Assembly: GCF_902706095.1 (NCBI RefSeq)
Contig: NZ_CACSJP010000004.1
Location: 124,001 to 188,000, forward strand
Direction of reading: 5' to 3'
Origin: Rhizobium sp. 18065
GTDB lineage: Bacteria; Pseudomonadota; Alphaproteobacteria; Rhizobiales; Rhizobiaceae
DNA length: 64,000 nt
The translations under genes were made by a program, and so were the position numbers. Below, in pieces: positions 27,875-37,432 of the stretch; position 1 is the first letter of the stretch; each line of letters starts with the position of its first letter. Under the pieces are notes generated by a model. It was not told where the DNA came from. It saw only the letters and a list, made by a program, of their open reading frames with translations, and did not search any database.

Positions 27875-28759
27875 TCAGCTCCTCTTGTCGCCGGCGTAAT
27901 AGACCCAGTGGCGCGAGGACCAGAAGGCGATGAGCGTCAACGCCATGATGATGACGAAGAGCACCCAGGCGATGGCCGAGGCATAACCCATGTCGAAGCG
28001 CTTGAAGGCCTCGTCATAGATGTAGATCGGCAGCAGATAGGTGGCTTTCAGCGGCCCGCCCTGGGTAATGATGTAGGGGCCGTTGAATTCCTGGAATGCC
28101 TGGACCATCTGCATGATCAGATTGAAGAAGATGACCGGTGTGATCAGCGGCAGGGTGATGTGGACGAAGCTCTTCCACTTGCCGGCGCCATCGATGGAGG
28201 CGGCTTCGTAGAGGCTCTTGTCGATGCTCTGCAGCGCGGCAAGAAAGATCACCATGGCCGAGCCGAACTGCCAGAGACGCAGAAGCGTGATGGTGAACAG
28301 CGCGTTGACCGGATCGCCGAACCAGTTGACCGGTTCGAGGCCGATCATGCCAAGTCCCATGTTGACCAGGCCGACATCGGCAAACATGTAGCGCCACAGC
28401 ACCGCGATGGCGATCGAGCCGCCGAGGATCGATGGCACGTAGAAGGCGGTACGGAAGACGTTGATGAATTTCAGCTTGGAATTCAGGATCACGGCGACGA
28501 AGAGCGCGAAGGCAAGCTTCAGCGGTACCGTGGTGAAGACATAGAGCAGTGTCACCCAGAGCGACTTGCGGAACGTGCGGTCGGCGGTAAACAGGCGGAT
28601 GTAATTGTCCAGCCCGGTGAAGATCGGTGCACTCATCAGATTATAGTCGGTAAAGCTCAGATAGAGCGAAATGACGAAGGGCACTGTGGTGAAGACCAGC
28701 AGGCCGAGAATGTAGGGCGACAGATAGAGCAGCCCGAGATAACGGCTGTCTCCGCTCAT
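27875..28759 (-). CDS. Carbohydrate ABC transporter permease (MalF type)
   Basis: 294 aa inner-membrane permease with six predicted segments and the EAA motif YEAASIDGAGKWKSFVHITLP near residue 192. The start MSGDSRYLG at 28759 follows GAGGAGCG; the much longer open frame upstream crosses the AraC promoter region and is not coding. It is the first gene of the leftward pectin operon, divergent from the AraC regulator. The 276-base gap (28760-29035) holds the divergent promoters; I saw no strong dyad in it. Confidence 0.92.
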   Translation of the reverse strand: MSGDSRYLGLLYLSPYILGLLVFTTVPFVISLYLSFTDYNLMSAPIFTGLDNYIRLFTADRTFRKSLWVTLLYVFTTVPLKLAFALFVAVILNSKLKFINVFRTAFYVPSILGGSIAIAVLWRYMFADVGLVNMGLGMIGLEPVNWFGDPVNALFTITLLRLWQFGSAMVIFLAALQSIDKSLYEAASIDGAGKWKSFVHITLPLITPVIFFNLIMQMVQAFQEFNGPYIITQGGPLKATYLLPIYIYDEAFKRFDMGYASAIAWVLFVIIMALTLIAFWSSRHWVYYAGDKRS

Positions 28760-29035
28760 GGTACGCTCCTCGCTGCGTTGCCATGCACTGGCGCGCAATC
28801 GGTATCGCACCGGCAGTTTTCGATGGGCCGGCGCGCATGGATGGCCTGGGCTCGATGTTCTCTTTTCTGCATCGCAATGTGCGGGGATACGCCTTCTGCC
28901 GCTCCTGCTCCTCCGCAGGGCTTGCCGCCGTGTCCCGTCTCCTCCCGATTTCCTCGCCGGCCTTTTCAAACTGGCCGCTTCTGTGGCTAATATCCGGCGG
29001 AAGTCTCTGCGCGGAAATTGACGAATAGGGGGAAA

Positions 29036-29950
29036 ATGATGGAGGAAACTGAAGGTCATGTTCTGGCCGGCATTCCGATGAATGCGCTGGCGCTCAACCT
29101 GACGCGCTCGACAATCCGGATGCAGCACACTCAGACATGGCGGATCGACAAGTCCAACCGGGTCCACGATCTGGTTGTGTGCCTGACGGGCAGCGCGCAG
29201 TACGATATTGAGGGCGAGACGGTCTCGATGGTGCCAGGCTGTGCGATGCTGCTGAACGCCGATACCCGGTTCGTCGGATATTCGACCTCGGTCGAGCCCT
29301 ACACGGGCATTGCGCAGCATTTCACGCTTGATCTGTTCGGGCGTCTGGATCTGATGGGGCAGATGCAGTTGAAGCGTGCCGTTGCGCTGTCGCGTTGGGA
29401 CATGCTGGAAAAGGTGGTCCGGCATTACCGCGAAACCGCGCCGCCCTATTCAACGACGCTGCAGCAGCATCACGTTTTCATGTTCCTGCTGACCGAATTC
29501 ATCGAGCAGGCATTTGTCGGGTGGCGCGAGCAGTCGGTCGGCAATGTCGCCAACCCCGATCAACTGTCTCTGGCGATCATGGTGGCGGCAAGCCAGATTG
29601 CCGCGGATCCGCTCAGCGAGCATATCGTCCAGCAGGTGCTGGACGCCGCGCCGTACAATCTGGACTATTTCAAGCGCGAATTCCGCCGGAAAGTCGGCTG
29701 GACGCCTGACAAGTTCCAGGAGTTCAAGCGCATGGAGCGGGCCATGGGGCTTCTCGCCGGCGGCTGCACCGTGAAGCGGGCGGCGGCGCTTTCAGGCTAC
29801 GGCGATGCCTATTATTTCTCGCGGATGTTCAAACGCTATATCGGTGTGAGCCCGCAAGGGTATCGCGACGCCGAACGCATGAGCCGGGAAGGGGCTTTCC
29901 CGCGTGGTGAGGAGGACGGACAGATCGTTTATCCTCTCGCGAGGTCCTGA
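29036..29950 (+). CDS. AraC-family regulator of the pectin operon
   Basis: 304 aa regulator with an N-terminal cupin-like sensing region and a C-terminal AraC/XylS double helix-turn-helix (about residues 205-285: 'LDYFKREFRRKVGWTPDKFQEFKRMERAMGLL' and 'VKRAAALSGYGDAYYFSRMFKRYIGVSPQGYR'). Start ATG 29036 follows AGGGGGAAA (ATG 29039 is equally possible). It is divergent from the ABC transporter operon and upstream of kduI, so it most likely activates pectin uptake in response to a galacturonate derivative. Confidence 0.88.
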   Translation: MMEETEGHVLAGIPMNALALNLTRSTIRMQHTQTWRIDKSNRVHDLVVCLTGSAQYDIEGETVSMVPGCAMLLNADTRFVGYSTSVEPYTGIAQHFTLDLFGRLDLMGQMQLKRAVALSRWDMLEKVVRHYRETAPPYSTTLQQHHVFMFLLTEFIEQAFVGWREQSVGNVANPDQLSLAIMVAASQIAADPLSEHIVQQVLDAAPYNLDYFKREFRRKVGWTPDKFQEFKRMERAMGLLAGGCTVKRAAALSGYGDAYYFSRMFKRYIGVSPQGYRDAERMSREGAFPRGEEDGQIVYPLARS

Positions 29951-30046
29951 CAAACCTGTCATATGTTTTCAGTCACACGCCCTTTTTTGCAGGCGCCTTC
30001 TCGGTCAAATTCACCTCTGTCTCTTCGCTAGATTCAAGTTGCGCCC

Positions 30047-30087
30047 CTGCATATGCAGCTTTCCGGCTTGTGGTTGCTTCGGCAACC
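30047..30087. promoter_or_regulatory. Palindrome and UUCG stem-loop in the kduI leader
   Basis: CTGCATATGCAG (30047-30058) is a perfect 12-bp palindrome, and GGTTGC-TTCG-GCAACC (30072-30087) is a perfect 6-bp stem with a tetraloop. Both are in the 173-base AraC/kduI gap. No T-run follows the stem-loop, so it is not an obvious terminator. One may be an operator and the other an mRNA structure. Confidence 0.4.
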
Positions 30088-30123
30088 TGTATGATGAGTT
30101 TAAATACATGTTCGGGAGGCATT

Positions 30124-30966
30124 ATGACGCATACTGATTTCACCAACCGGTTTGCAATCGATCCTATGACCGCGGCAAGCTTCGGCACCGATCAGTTGCG
30201 CGAGCATTTTCTGCTGCCGCCGTTGTTCGTGATGGGGCGAATTCAACTGCATTACACCAACTATGACCGGATGATCGTGGGCGGTGCCATGCCTGGAGCC
30301 GAGCCATTGGTCCTTGAAACGATCAAGCCGGCCGGCACGCCGGAGCTTCTGGCTCGGCGCGAATTGATTGCCGTCAATATCGGCGGCCCTGGTGTCGTGA
30401 CTGTGAGCGGCGAGGCTTTCGCAACCGGCCCGCGCGATATGGTTTATGCCGGCATGGGAACGTCAGTGACGTTTGCATCCATGTCCGCCGAAAATCCGGC
30501 AAAATTCTATCTGCTCAGTGCGCCGGCTCATGCTTCTTTTCCGGCCCGCCATATCGGCATATCAGACGCCAAGCGCATCGATCTGGGCGCGCAGGAGACC
30601 AGCAACGAGCGCTCGATCTTCCAGTTTGTTCATCCGGAAGGCGTGAAGACATGCCAGCTTGTGGTCGGCATGACCAGCCTTGCCAAGGGTTCCGTTTGGA
30701 ACACAATGCCCTGCCACGTCCATGATCGGCGCATGGAAGCCTATCTCTATTTCGACATGACGGAAAAGACGCGCGTCTTCCATCTGCTTGGCGAGCCCGA
30801 TGAAACACGCCATGTGGCGATGAAGAACGAGGAGGCGGTCCTGTCTCCCGGTTGGTCGATCCATTCCGGCGCCGGAACGGCGAATTACTCCTTCATCTGG
30901 GCGATGGCCGGCGACAATGTCGATTATACCGATGTCGATCTGGTTGCGATTGAAGAGCTGCGTTGA
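30124..30966 (+). CDS. kduI: 5-dehydro-4-deoxy-D-glucuronate isomerase
   Basis: 280 aa bicupin that isomerises 5-keto-4-deoxyuronate to 2,5-diketo-3-deoxygluconate in the intracellular pectin pathway. The zinc ligands of E. coli KduI are all present with a constant +2 offset: His198, His200, Glu205 and His247. ATG 30124 follows CGGGAGGC. The substrate is the unsaturated uronate released by the GH105 enzyme. The next enzyme, KduD, is not in this window. A hairpin terminator candidate follows at 31056. Confidence 0.95.
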   Translation: MTHTDFTNRFAIDPMTAASFGTDQLREHFLLPPLFVMGRIQLHYTNYDRMIVGGAMPGAEPLVLETIKPAGTPELLARRELIAVNIGGPGVVTVSGEAFATGPRDMVYAGMGTSVTFASMSAENPAKFYLLSAPAHASFPARHIGISDAKRIDLGAQETSNERSIFQFVHPEGVKTCQLVVGMTSLAKGSVWNTMPCHVHDRRMEAYLYFDMTEKTRVFHLLGEPDETRHVAMKNEEAVLSPGWSIHSGAGTANYSFIWAMAGDNVDYTDVDLVAIEELR

Positions 30967-31304
30967 GCCCTCCCTCGGTTACATTCATGCTCTTCGTATG
31001 GTCCTGACTGACGAATGACAGCTCGGGGAGCTTGATCTGCGCCATGTGCGGGGCGGTGTGCGGGATTGTCCATCCCGCCCACACTTTTGGGCGCGATCTC
31101 ATGACGTGATCGCTGACATTGATTGTGTTTTGGAATGTGCCGAAACCAACGACATCAGGCCAATCGACCGCTACTTTAGTTATGGGCCATTAAGGCGGCG
31201 TTAGCTATCCGTCACCTACTCTCGAACGATTAGGCGTGAATGTCTCCTGTTCGCTGGCTCACTTTTGTTGCCGCGATTGCGACATTCGGAGGAGAGGGTA
31301 GTCC
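30967..31304. other. 338-base intergenic region between kduI and the chemoreceptor gene
   Basis: I find no gene here. The first part holds a terminator-like hairpin (31056-31088). The second part is less GC-rich and presumably carries the chemoreceptor promoter, though I could not place convincing -35/-10 boxes. GGAGGAGAGGG at 31290-31300 is the ribosome site for the GTG start at 31305. Confidence 0.5.
31056..31088 (+). terminator. Probable terminator downstream of kduI
   Basis: GTGTGCGGGAT pairs with ATCCCG..CACAC (two-base bulge) around a TGTCC loop, followed by TTTT at 31085-31088. It lies 90 bases beyond the kduI stop. Confidence 0.5.
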
Positions 31305-33845
31305 GTGTTTATTGATCGTATATTGTCGCGGTTTAACATCCAGACCAAGGTGTTGATCTTCATCCTTCCCTTTGTCATCAGCATTTCAGCCGTCGGGTTT
31401 ACCGGCCTTTATGCCTCCGGACTTCTCCAGGGCCGCATCGAAATCTCCAACAGTGTCTTGCAGTCGCTGAGCGGCTTCCGCGATGTGTCGGCTGCGATGA
31501 GCAGTTTCCTCGCCGAGACGACCGCCGCCGGACGCGATGACGTGACCAGCCGGCTGAAGCAGCAGCAGCAGGTTCTCAAAGACACGCTTGCGCAATTGCC
31601 GGCCAATGCCGATGGCCGCAAGGAACTTGAGCAGGCCGGAAATCTGGTCGACCAGGTGGTCAAGCATATCGACGAACTCTGGCGTTTGCATGAAACCGAA
31701 TCCGGCCTCGTCCAGTCGCTACAGCAGGGCGTGGGCGTGGTTGTCGCCTCGCAGGCATTGGCGACCGATGCCATGGCCAAGGTGGAAAGCGCCGTTCAGG
31801 CCGATGATACCGCCGCGAAGTCGATGCTTCGCGATGCCGATCGCATCCGCAGCACCGGCACATTCCTGACAGAAACCAACTCGGCCTATACCAAGGCCAA
31901 GTTGCCGGATGAAAAGTTTGCGGTCATCGCTTCGCGTCTGGACGAGATGAAGCAGCGCCACAGCGTTCTGGTGACGGCTTTGCCTGAAGCCAACAAGTCG
32001 GCCGCCAAGACAATCGACAAGATCATGGGCGAGTTGACGGTCATCCTGGCCGCAAACGACAAGTCAGAAGCCGTCATCACCGACGTCACCGGCAAGCTGC
32101 GCAATTTCACCCAGCTGAATGCCTATCTCGGTCTTGCCGCTCAGCAGAAGATGAAAGAAGCAACGATCAAGTTCGGCGAACTGGATGCGCCGCTGGCAAA
32201 GGCCCAGGCTGTATTGAGCGATGGCCGTGTACTTGTCAGCTCCAGCTATCAGACGCAGATCATGATGGCGCGCTTCCTGCTGGAACCAACCGAAGAAAAC
32301 CGCATCCTTCTCGACAGCCGGGTCGCAGCCATGCGCGATGACCTGGCGACACTGGAGAAATCCGCAGCCGAGCTGCCGTTCATGGCGCAGCTCCAGGCCG
32401 ATCTGTCTCCGGCCATTGAGGTCATGCAGACCGCCAGTGTCGACCTGGTCAAGATCAGCCAGGATCGCAAGGCGAGCTACGGTCAGGCCGGTGCCGATCT
32501 CAACACGATCTGGACGCAGCTGACATCGTTTGCCGAGTTGCAGAAGGTCAGCGCCGGTGAAGAGCGCCGTGATGCCAATTCGATTTCGATCGGTGCCACC
32601 GGCCTCGGCATCCTGATTTCCATCTTCGCCGGCATCGGTCTGGTCCTGACCTTCAAGGGGCCGATCGGTCAGATCACCGCAGCCATGCGGCGCCTCGCCG
32701 ATGGCGTGCTCGATACCAAGATCAACGGCGAAGCCCGGGTCGATGAAATCGGCGAGATGGCGCGTGCGCTTGGCGTGTTCAAGCAGAATGCCCTTTCGAA
32801 GATCGAAATCGAAACCCGCAGCGAGGCGGAGCGGGCCGAAGCCGAGGAAGACCGTCGGCGCAACGACCGTGAGAAGCAGGATGTCGACAGGCAGATCGAC
32901 TTTGCCGTCAACGCTCTTGCCGCCGGTCTCGGTCGCATGGCGCAGGGCGACATTTCAAAGACGATCGATACGCCGTTCCATGGCCGTCTGGAACAGTTGC
33001 GCACCGACTTCAACCAGTCGCTCGAGCGGCTGCAGGACACGGTAACGCGTATCCGGTCCAACACCTATATGATCCAGCGCAATGCTGCGGAAATGAGCAG
33101 TGCCGCCGACCAGCTGGCCAAGCGCACGGAACAGCAGGCTGCTTCGCTTGAGGAAACCGCGGCTGCGGTCGATGAGATTACCGTGACCGTCAAGTCGTCG
33201 GCCGAGCAGGCCGAGGAGGCCAACAGCATAGTTGCCGACACCAAGGGTCGGGCGGACACCTCGTCGGTGGTCGTTGCCAGTGCGATCGACGCCATGGGTC
33301 GGATCGAGGATGCGTCCGGCCAGATCGTGCAGATCATCGACGTGATCGACGAAATTGCCTTCCAGACAAACCTTCTGGCTCTGAATGCCGGGATCGAAGC
33401 GGCCCGCGCTGGCGAAGCCGGCAAGGGCTTTGCGGTCGTCGCCCAGGAAGTCCGCGAGCTCGCCCAGCGTTCTGCGGGCGCCGCCCAGCAGATCAAGGAC
33501 CTGATCCACAAGTCGAGCACCGAAGTTTCCTCGGGCGCCAAGCTGGTCCAGCAGACCGGTGCCGTTCTCGCCGAGATTTCTGCCAATATCATCACCGTGT
33601 CCGAGCGGGTCTCGATCATTGCCATGGCGAGCCGCGACCAGTCGAACGCCCTGGGCGAGGTCAATTCCTCGGTCAACGAGATGGACCAGATGACCCAGCG
33701 CAATGCGGCAATGGTGGAAGAAACCAATGCCGCCACGCGCCAGCTGGCAGACGAGGCGGATGCGCTGATGCAGTTGGTCGATCAGTTCAAGCTCGCACCT
33801 GAAAGCCAGCGACGCGCTACCAGCTCGCATTCCCGGGCAGCCTGA
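31305..33845 (+). CDS. Methyl-accepting chemotaxis protein
   Basis: 846 aa inner-membrane chemoreceptor. Order: cytoplasmic N-terminus, TM1 (about 15-37), a ~385-residue periplasmic helical ligand domain, TM2 (about 425-447), HAMP (about 448-500), a second HAMP-like segment (about 535-590), and the MCP signalling domain (about 600-815) with the hairpin tip [22 protein letters not shown]. The start is GTG at 31305 with GGAGGAGAGG upstream. No NWETF-type CheR-docking tail is present (ends SHSRAA). The ligand is unknown; the neighbouring organic-acid transport genes are one possible hint. Confidence 0.94.
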   Translation: MFIDRILSRFNIQTKVLIFILPFVISISAVGFTGLYASGLLQGRIEISNSVLQSLSGFRDVSAAMSSFLAETTAAGRDDVTSRLKQQQQVLKDTLAQLPANADGRKELEQAGNLVDQVVKHIDELWRLHETESGLVQSLQQGVGVVVASQALATDAMAKVESAVQADDTAAKSMLRDADRIRSTGTFLTETNSAYTKAKLPDEKFAVIASRLDEMKQRHSVLVTALPEANKSAAKTIDKIMGELTVILAANDKSEAVITDVTGKLRNFTQLNAYLGLAAQQKMKEATIKFGELDAPLAKAQAVLSDGRVLVSSSYQTQIMMARFLLEPTEENRILLDSRVAAMRDDLATLEKSAAELPFMAQLQADLSPAIEVMQTASVDLVKISQDRKASYGQAGADLNTIWTQLTSFAELQKVSAGEERRDANSISIGATGLGILISIFAGIGLVLTFKGPIGQITAAMRRLADGVLDTKINGEARVDEIGEMARALGVFKQNALSKIEIETRSEAERAEAEEDRRRNDREKQDVDRQIDFAVNALAAGLGRMAQGDISKTIDTPFHGRLEQLRTDFNQSLERLQDTVTRIRSNTYMIQRNAAEMSSAADQLAKRTEQQAASLEETAAAVDEITVTVKSSAEQAEEANSIVADTKGRADTSSVVVASAIDAMGRIEDASGQIVQIIDVIDEIAFQTNLLALNAGIEAARAGEAGKGFAVVAQEVRELAQRSAGAAQQIKDLIHKSSTEVSSGAKLVQQTGAVLAEISANIITVSERVSIIAMASRDQSNALGEVNSSVNEMDQMTQRNAAMVEETNAATRQLADEADALMQLVDQFKLAPESQRRATSSHSRAA

Positions 33846-33866
33846 CCGTCCACCTGCTTCAAGATC

Positions 33867-33896
33867 AAGCCGCCAGCGACCACTGGCGGCTTTTTT
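33867..33896 (+). terminator. Rho-independent terminator after the chemoreceptor gene
   Basis: A perfect 8-bp GCCGCCAG/CTGGCGGC stem (33869-33890) with a six-base loop is followed by six T's, 24 bases past the stop. Confidence 0.9.
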
Positions 33897-33991
33897 CGTT
33901 CGGCTGACGCGGGACCGACGGGTTGATGTGCGGTCGGCCCTTGGAAAGTTGCGTGGGGCTCGATATCCTTGATGCCGGAGGAGGACCGAGT

Positions 33992-35830
33992 TTGACGACA
34001 TCGAAGGCCGCAGGAAAGGCCGCAAGACCATGGCAGCGCGTGGCGATGGCACGGCGCACGATTGGCGTTCTGGTCGTCCTGCTGGTGATTGCAGCTATCG
34101 GTGTCATGACTGCGGGTCAAAGGCTTCTTACCCGCAGCGTGATGGACGAGGCCTCCTTGCAGGCCGAAAGTGCGTTGCGACTGGCGGCGGCGGCACTCAG
34201 CGGTCATCTCAAGCGTTATGAGCCACTGCCGGCGCTGATCGCAGACGATCCAGACATGAAGGAACTGGCGCGCCGGCCCGATGATGCCGGCCTGCGCGCG
34301 CATGCCAATGCCTATCTGAAGGCGATCAACGCGCTGCTCAAGTCCTCCGACATCTACATCATGACCATGGACGGCGTAACCATCGCGGCCAGCAATTACG
34401 ATGGCCCGGCGAGCTTCGTCGGCGAGAATTTCAGCTATCGTCCCTATTTCCAGGAGGCCGCGGCCGGGCGGCAATCGCGCTTTTACGCGCTTGGCACGAC
34501 ATCGGCAAAACGCGGCTATTATTTCGCCTCACCCATCAATGTCGATGGCGACGTTCGCGGGGTTATCGTCTTCAAGGTCGATATCGACAGTATCGAGGCA
34601 TCCTGGCGTGGCGGCGAGTACAAGATCCTCGTCTCCGATCCGGAGGGCATCATCTTCATGACCGGCAGTCCGGGCTGGCTCTATTCGTCGGTGCTGCCGC
34701 TAACGACTGAGCGACTGGAGCGCACGACTGCATCGCGGCGCTATTCCGATGCCGTGCTCAAGGAACTGCCGATCAAGCGCAGTCAATTCGACAATCATGA
34801 ACTGATGACGGTTCCGACGAATGGCGTTTTCCGCGAATACCTGGTCAAGTCGGACTACATGATCGATGCCGGCTGGAACGTCAGCGTTCTCCTGGACACG
34901 GGCTCGATCCGTGCCCAGGCACGCACCATGCAGATCGCCATTCTTCTGTCTTTGTGCCTGATGTTTCTCCTGCTTGCGGTGGTGATCCAGCGCCGTGCGC
35001 GGCTGGAGGAGCGGATGCTGATGCAGGTCGAGGCACAGGCGGAGCTGGAGCGGCGTGTCGAGGAGCGCACCGCCGATCTGGCGCGGGTCAACTCTCAGCT
35101 TCGGCAGACCCAGGCCGACCTGATCCAGGCCGGGAAACTGGCGGGGCTTGGCCAGATGTCGGCAGCCCTTTCACACGAGTTCAACCAGCCGCTCGCCGCC
35201 GCCAAGACCTATGCGGATAGCGCCGCCATGCTGATCGATCGTCAGCGGGTGGGCGAGGCGCGCGAGAACCTGACGCGTATTTCCGGCCTGATCGACCGCA
35301 TGGCCTCGATCAGCCGGCATTTGCGCAACTTCGCCCGCAAGCCGAACGAGAAGCTTGCGGCGGTGGCGCTGGACGATGTGGTACAGGATACGCTGGAAAT
35401 CATATCCGCGCGCCTGTCCACGGCCGATGCTGAACTGGTCATCGATATCGCGCCTGGCCTGCCGCCGATCCATGGCGGTTCGGTGCGCCTGCAGCAGGTT
35501 CTGGTCAACCTCCTCTCAAATGCCTGCGATGCCGTGGAAGGGCTCGGCGATCGGACAATCCATCTCGAGGGGTGGCGCGAAGGGGACCGTGTCGTGATCG
35601 AGATCGGCGATCGGGGTCCGGGCGTGCCACCGGCAATCACCGAGCGCATCTTCGATCCGTTCTTCACCACGAAGGGTGTCGGCCGGGGGCTGGGGCTGGG
35701 CTTGTCGATCTCCTACAATATCATCAAGGACTTCGGCGGCAGCCTGACGGTTGGGCCACGTGACGGCGGTGGTGCCCTTTTCAGGATCGAGCTTGGCGTG
35801 GCCGAACCGGTCAGCGAGGCTGCGGAATGA
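33992..35830 (+). CDS. DctB-like sensor histidine kinase
   Basis: 612 aa membrane kinase. TM1 (about residues 22-44) and TM2 (about 308-330) flank a periplasmic double-PAS (dCache) domain of the DctB type; a coiled coil (EERMLMQVEAQAELERRVEER) links to the kinase core. His395 in ALSHEFNQPLAAAKTY is the phosphorylated residue; N, G1 (GDRGPGVP) and G2 (GRGLGLGLS) boxes are intact. TTG 33992 is chosen because GGAGGAGG lies seven bases upstream; ATG 33926 in frame is the alternative. It overlaps the response-regulator gene as ATGA. DctB proteins sense C4-dicarboxylates; next to TctCBA a di- or tricarboxylate signal is likely. Confidence 0.9.
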   Translation: MTTSKAAGKAARPWQRVAMARRTIGVLVVLLVIAAIGVMTAGQRLLTRSVMDEASLQAESALRLAAAALSGHLKRYEPLPALIADDPDMKELARRPDDAGLRAHANAYLKAINALLKSSDIYIMTMDGVTIAASNYDGPASFVGENFSYRPYFQEAAAGRQSRFYALGTTSAKRGYYFASPINVDGDVRGVIVFKVDIDSIEASWRGGEYKILVSDPEGIIFMTGSPGWLYSSVLPLTTERLERTTASRRYSDAVLKELPIKRSQFDNHELMTVPTNGVFREYLVKSDYMIDAGWNVSVLLDTGSIRAQARTMQIAILLSLCLMFLLLAVVIQRRARLEERMLMQVEAQAELERRVEERTADLARVNSQLRQTQADLIQAGKLAGLGQMSAALSHEFNQPLAAAKTYADSAAMLIDRQRVGEARENLTRISGLIDRMASISRHLRNFARKPNEKLAAVALDDVVQDTLEIISARLSTADAELVIDIAPGLPPIHGGSVRLQQVLVNLLSNACDAVEGLGDRTIHLEGWREGDRVVIEIGDRGPGVPPAITERIFDPFFTTKGVGRGLGLGLSISYNIIKDFGGSLTVGPRDGGGALFRIELGVAEPVSEAAE

Positions 35831-37200
35831 GCGAAGGTCTGGTGCTTCTGGTCGATGACGAGGAGGAGTTGCGGTTCTCCACCGCGCAGGCGCTTGAACT
35901 GCACGGATTGAAAGTGAAGGCCTTTGCCTCGGGAGAGGATATACTCGAGCGGGTCGGTTACGGTTTCGATGGTGTCGTGGTCACGGATATCCGCATGCCG
36001 GGGATCGATGGCATGACGCTGCTGCACCGGATCCGGGAACTCGACCATGAAATACCGGTGATCCTCGTCACCGGCCATGGCGATGTGCAACTGGCCGTCA
36101 AGGCCATGCGCGAGGGCGCTTATGACTTCATAGAGAAGCCGTTTGCCAGTCAGGGTCTGGCGGGTGTCGTGCGACATGCGCTGGATCGTCGGTCGCTGGT
36201 GCTGGAAAACCGGCGTCTCAGGGCCGTGGCCGGCAAGCGCGACGACATTGAGAGCCGGCTTCCGGGTCGGACACCGGTCATGGTCGACCTGCGCTATCGG
36301 CTACGGGCGATCGGAGCGACGGAGGCCGACACGCTGATCATCGGTGAAACCGGCGCGGGCAAGGAAGTGGTGGCGCGGAGCCTGCATGATATCAGTGCGC
36401 GTGCCAAGGGGCCGTTTCTGGCTATCAATTGCGCCTCTCTGCCGGAAACATTGATCGAGAGCGAGCTGTTCGGCCATGAGGCCGGTGCGTTTCCAGGTGC
36501 GCTCAGGGCGCGCTACGGCAAGTTCGAGCATGGCCGCGGCGGGACAATCCTGCTCGACGAAATCGGCTCCATGCCGATCGATCTGCAGGCGAAATTCCTG
36601 CGGGTGCTGCAGGAGCGGACGATCACGCGGCTCGGATCAAACGAGGTTGTTCCGCTCGACGTGCGCTTCCTGGCAACCAGCAAGGTCGACCTGGCCGAGG
36701 AGGTGGCTGCGGGACGGTTTCGTGCCGATCTCTTCTACCGCCTGAATGTGGTGACCATCCGCGTGCCGTCGCTTGTCCAGAGGCGCGCGGATGTTCCCCT
36801 GCTGTTTCTCCAATTGGTGCGGGAAGCCTGCGCCCGTTATGGCCGTGACGATATGCAGGTCGCACCGGAGATCATTTCCGAGATTGCCGAAAGAGACTGG
36901 CCGGGTAACGTGCGCGAACTGCGCAACGCAGCCGACCGCCTGGTTCTTGGGCTGGAAACAGGGCTCGATTCCGCCGCTGCCGATGCGCGCGCCGGCCTGA
37001 GGCTGATCGACAAGGTCGGCGCCTATGAGAAACAGGTCATTGCGGGCACCATCGCTGCGCATGGCGGTAGCCTGCGACCGGTCTATGAGCAGCTCGGGAT
37101 CTCGCGCAAGACCCTCTACGAGAAGATGCAGAAATACGGCCTCGACAAAAAGCTGGCGCTTGGCGAGCGTGATTCCGAGGCTTACGGCCCGGAAAATTGA
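35827..37200 (+). CDS. DctD/NtrC-like response regulator with GAFPGA instead of GAFTGA
   Basis: 457 aa protein with receiver domain (Asp54 in VVTDIRMPG), AAA+ domain (Walker A GETGAGKE 173-180, Walker B ILLDEI 241-246) and a C-terminal Fis-type helix-turn-helix ('GSLRPVYEQLGISRKTLYEKMQKYG'). Residues 220-225 read GAFPGA, with Pro replacing the Thr that contacts sigma-54 in the GAFTGA loop; the codon is CCA in a clean frame. Such a change can abolish sigma-54 activation, so this may be a sigma-54-independent regulator. It is coupled to the DctB-like kinase and lies 40 bases before tandem palindromes ahead of tctC. Confidence 0.9.
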   Translation: MSEGLVLLVDDEEELRFSTAQALELHGLKVKAFASGEDILERVGYGFDGVVVTDIRMPGIDGMTLLHRIRELDHEIPVILVTGHGDVQLAVKAMREGAYDFIEKPFASQGLAGVVRHALDRRSLVLENRRLRAVAGKRDDIESRLPGRTPVMVDLRYRLRAIGATEADTLIIGETGAGKEVVARSLHDISARAKGPFLAINCASLPETLIESELFGHEAGAFPGALRARYGKFEHGRGGTILLDEIGSMPIDLQAKFLRVLQERTITRLGSNEVVPLDVRFLATSKVDLAEEVAAGRFRADLFYRLNVVTIRVPSLVQRRADVPLLFLQLVREACARYGRDDMQVAPEIISEIAERDWPGNVRELRNAADRLVLGLETGLDSAAADARAGLRLIDKVGAYEKQVIAGTIAAHGGSLRPVYEQLGISRKTLYEKMQKYGLDKKLALGERDSEAYGPEN

Positions 37201-37239
37201 GCCTTGCTCTCCCGCGGTTGACGACAATTTTCTTGGGAT

Positions 37240-37287
37240 GGGTGGATTTCCACCCGTTGCTTCGGTCGCATGGGCGGGAAACCACCC
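37240..37287. promoter_or_regulatory. Tandem palindromes upstream of the TctCBA operon
   Basis: GGGTGG-ATTT-CCACCC (37240-37255) and GGGCGG-GAAA-CCACCC (37272-37287) share the form GGGYGG-N4-CCACCC. Their centres are 32 bp apart, about three helical turns, so bound dimers would lie on one DNA face. They sit 145-193 bases before the tctC start, a usual distance for an enhancer-type activator such as the DctD-like protein encoded just upstream. I found no convincing GG-N10-GC sigma-54 promoter between them and tctC. Confidence 0.65.
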
Positions 37288-37432
37288 ATGATGCGGCGCA
37301 GCACGCGCCATAAGTTTGTTCGACGGATCTTCCGAGCATTGCGCGATGGGTAAATGCGGCAAAAAACTCATCCATCCGAGACCGGCCTGGGAGGAGCCAT
37401 GCCGGCGGGGGACGTCATATCGGGAGGATTCG

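Noticed and set aside
27875-29425. Extended 516-codon version of the MalF-type permease
   Set aside because: The extra N-terminal part crosses the AraC promoter region and antisense AraC sequence; ATG 28759 has a ribosome site and gives normal length.
33923-33991. Upstream start for the DctB-like kinase
   Set aside because: In frame, but without a ribosome site; TTG 33992 is preceded by GGAGGAGG at ideal spacing.
37288-37432. Sigma-54 promoter before tctC
   Set aside because: I looked for GG-N10-GC with TGGCAC/TTGC context. The only spaced pair (in CGGCGCAGCACGCGC) lacks TTGC, so it is not reported as a promoter.
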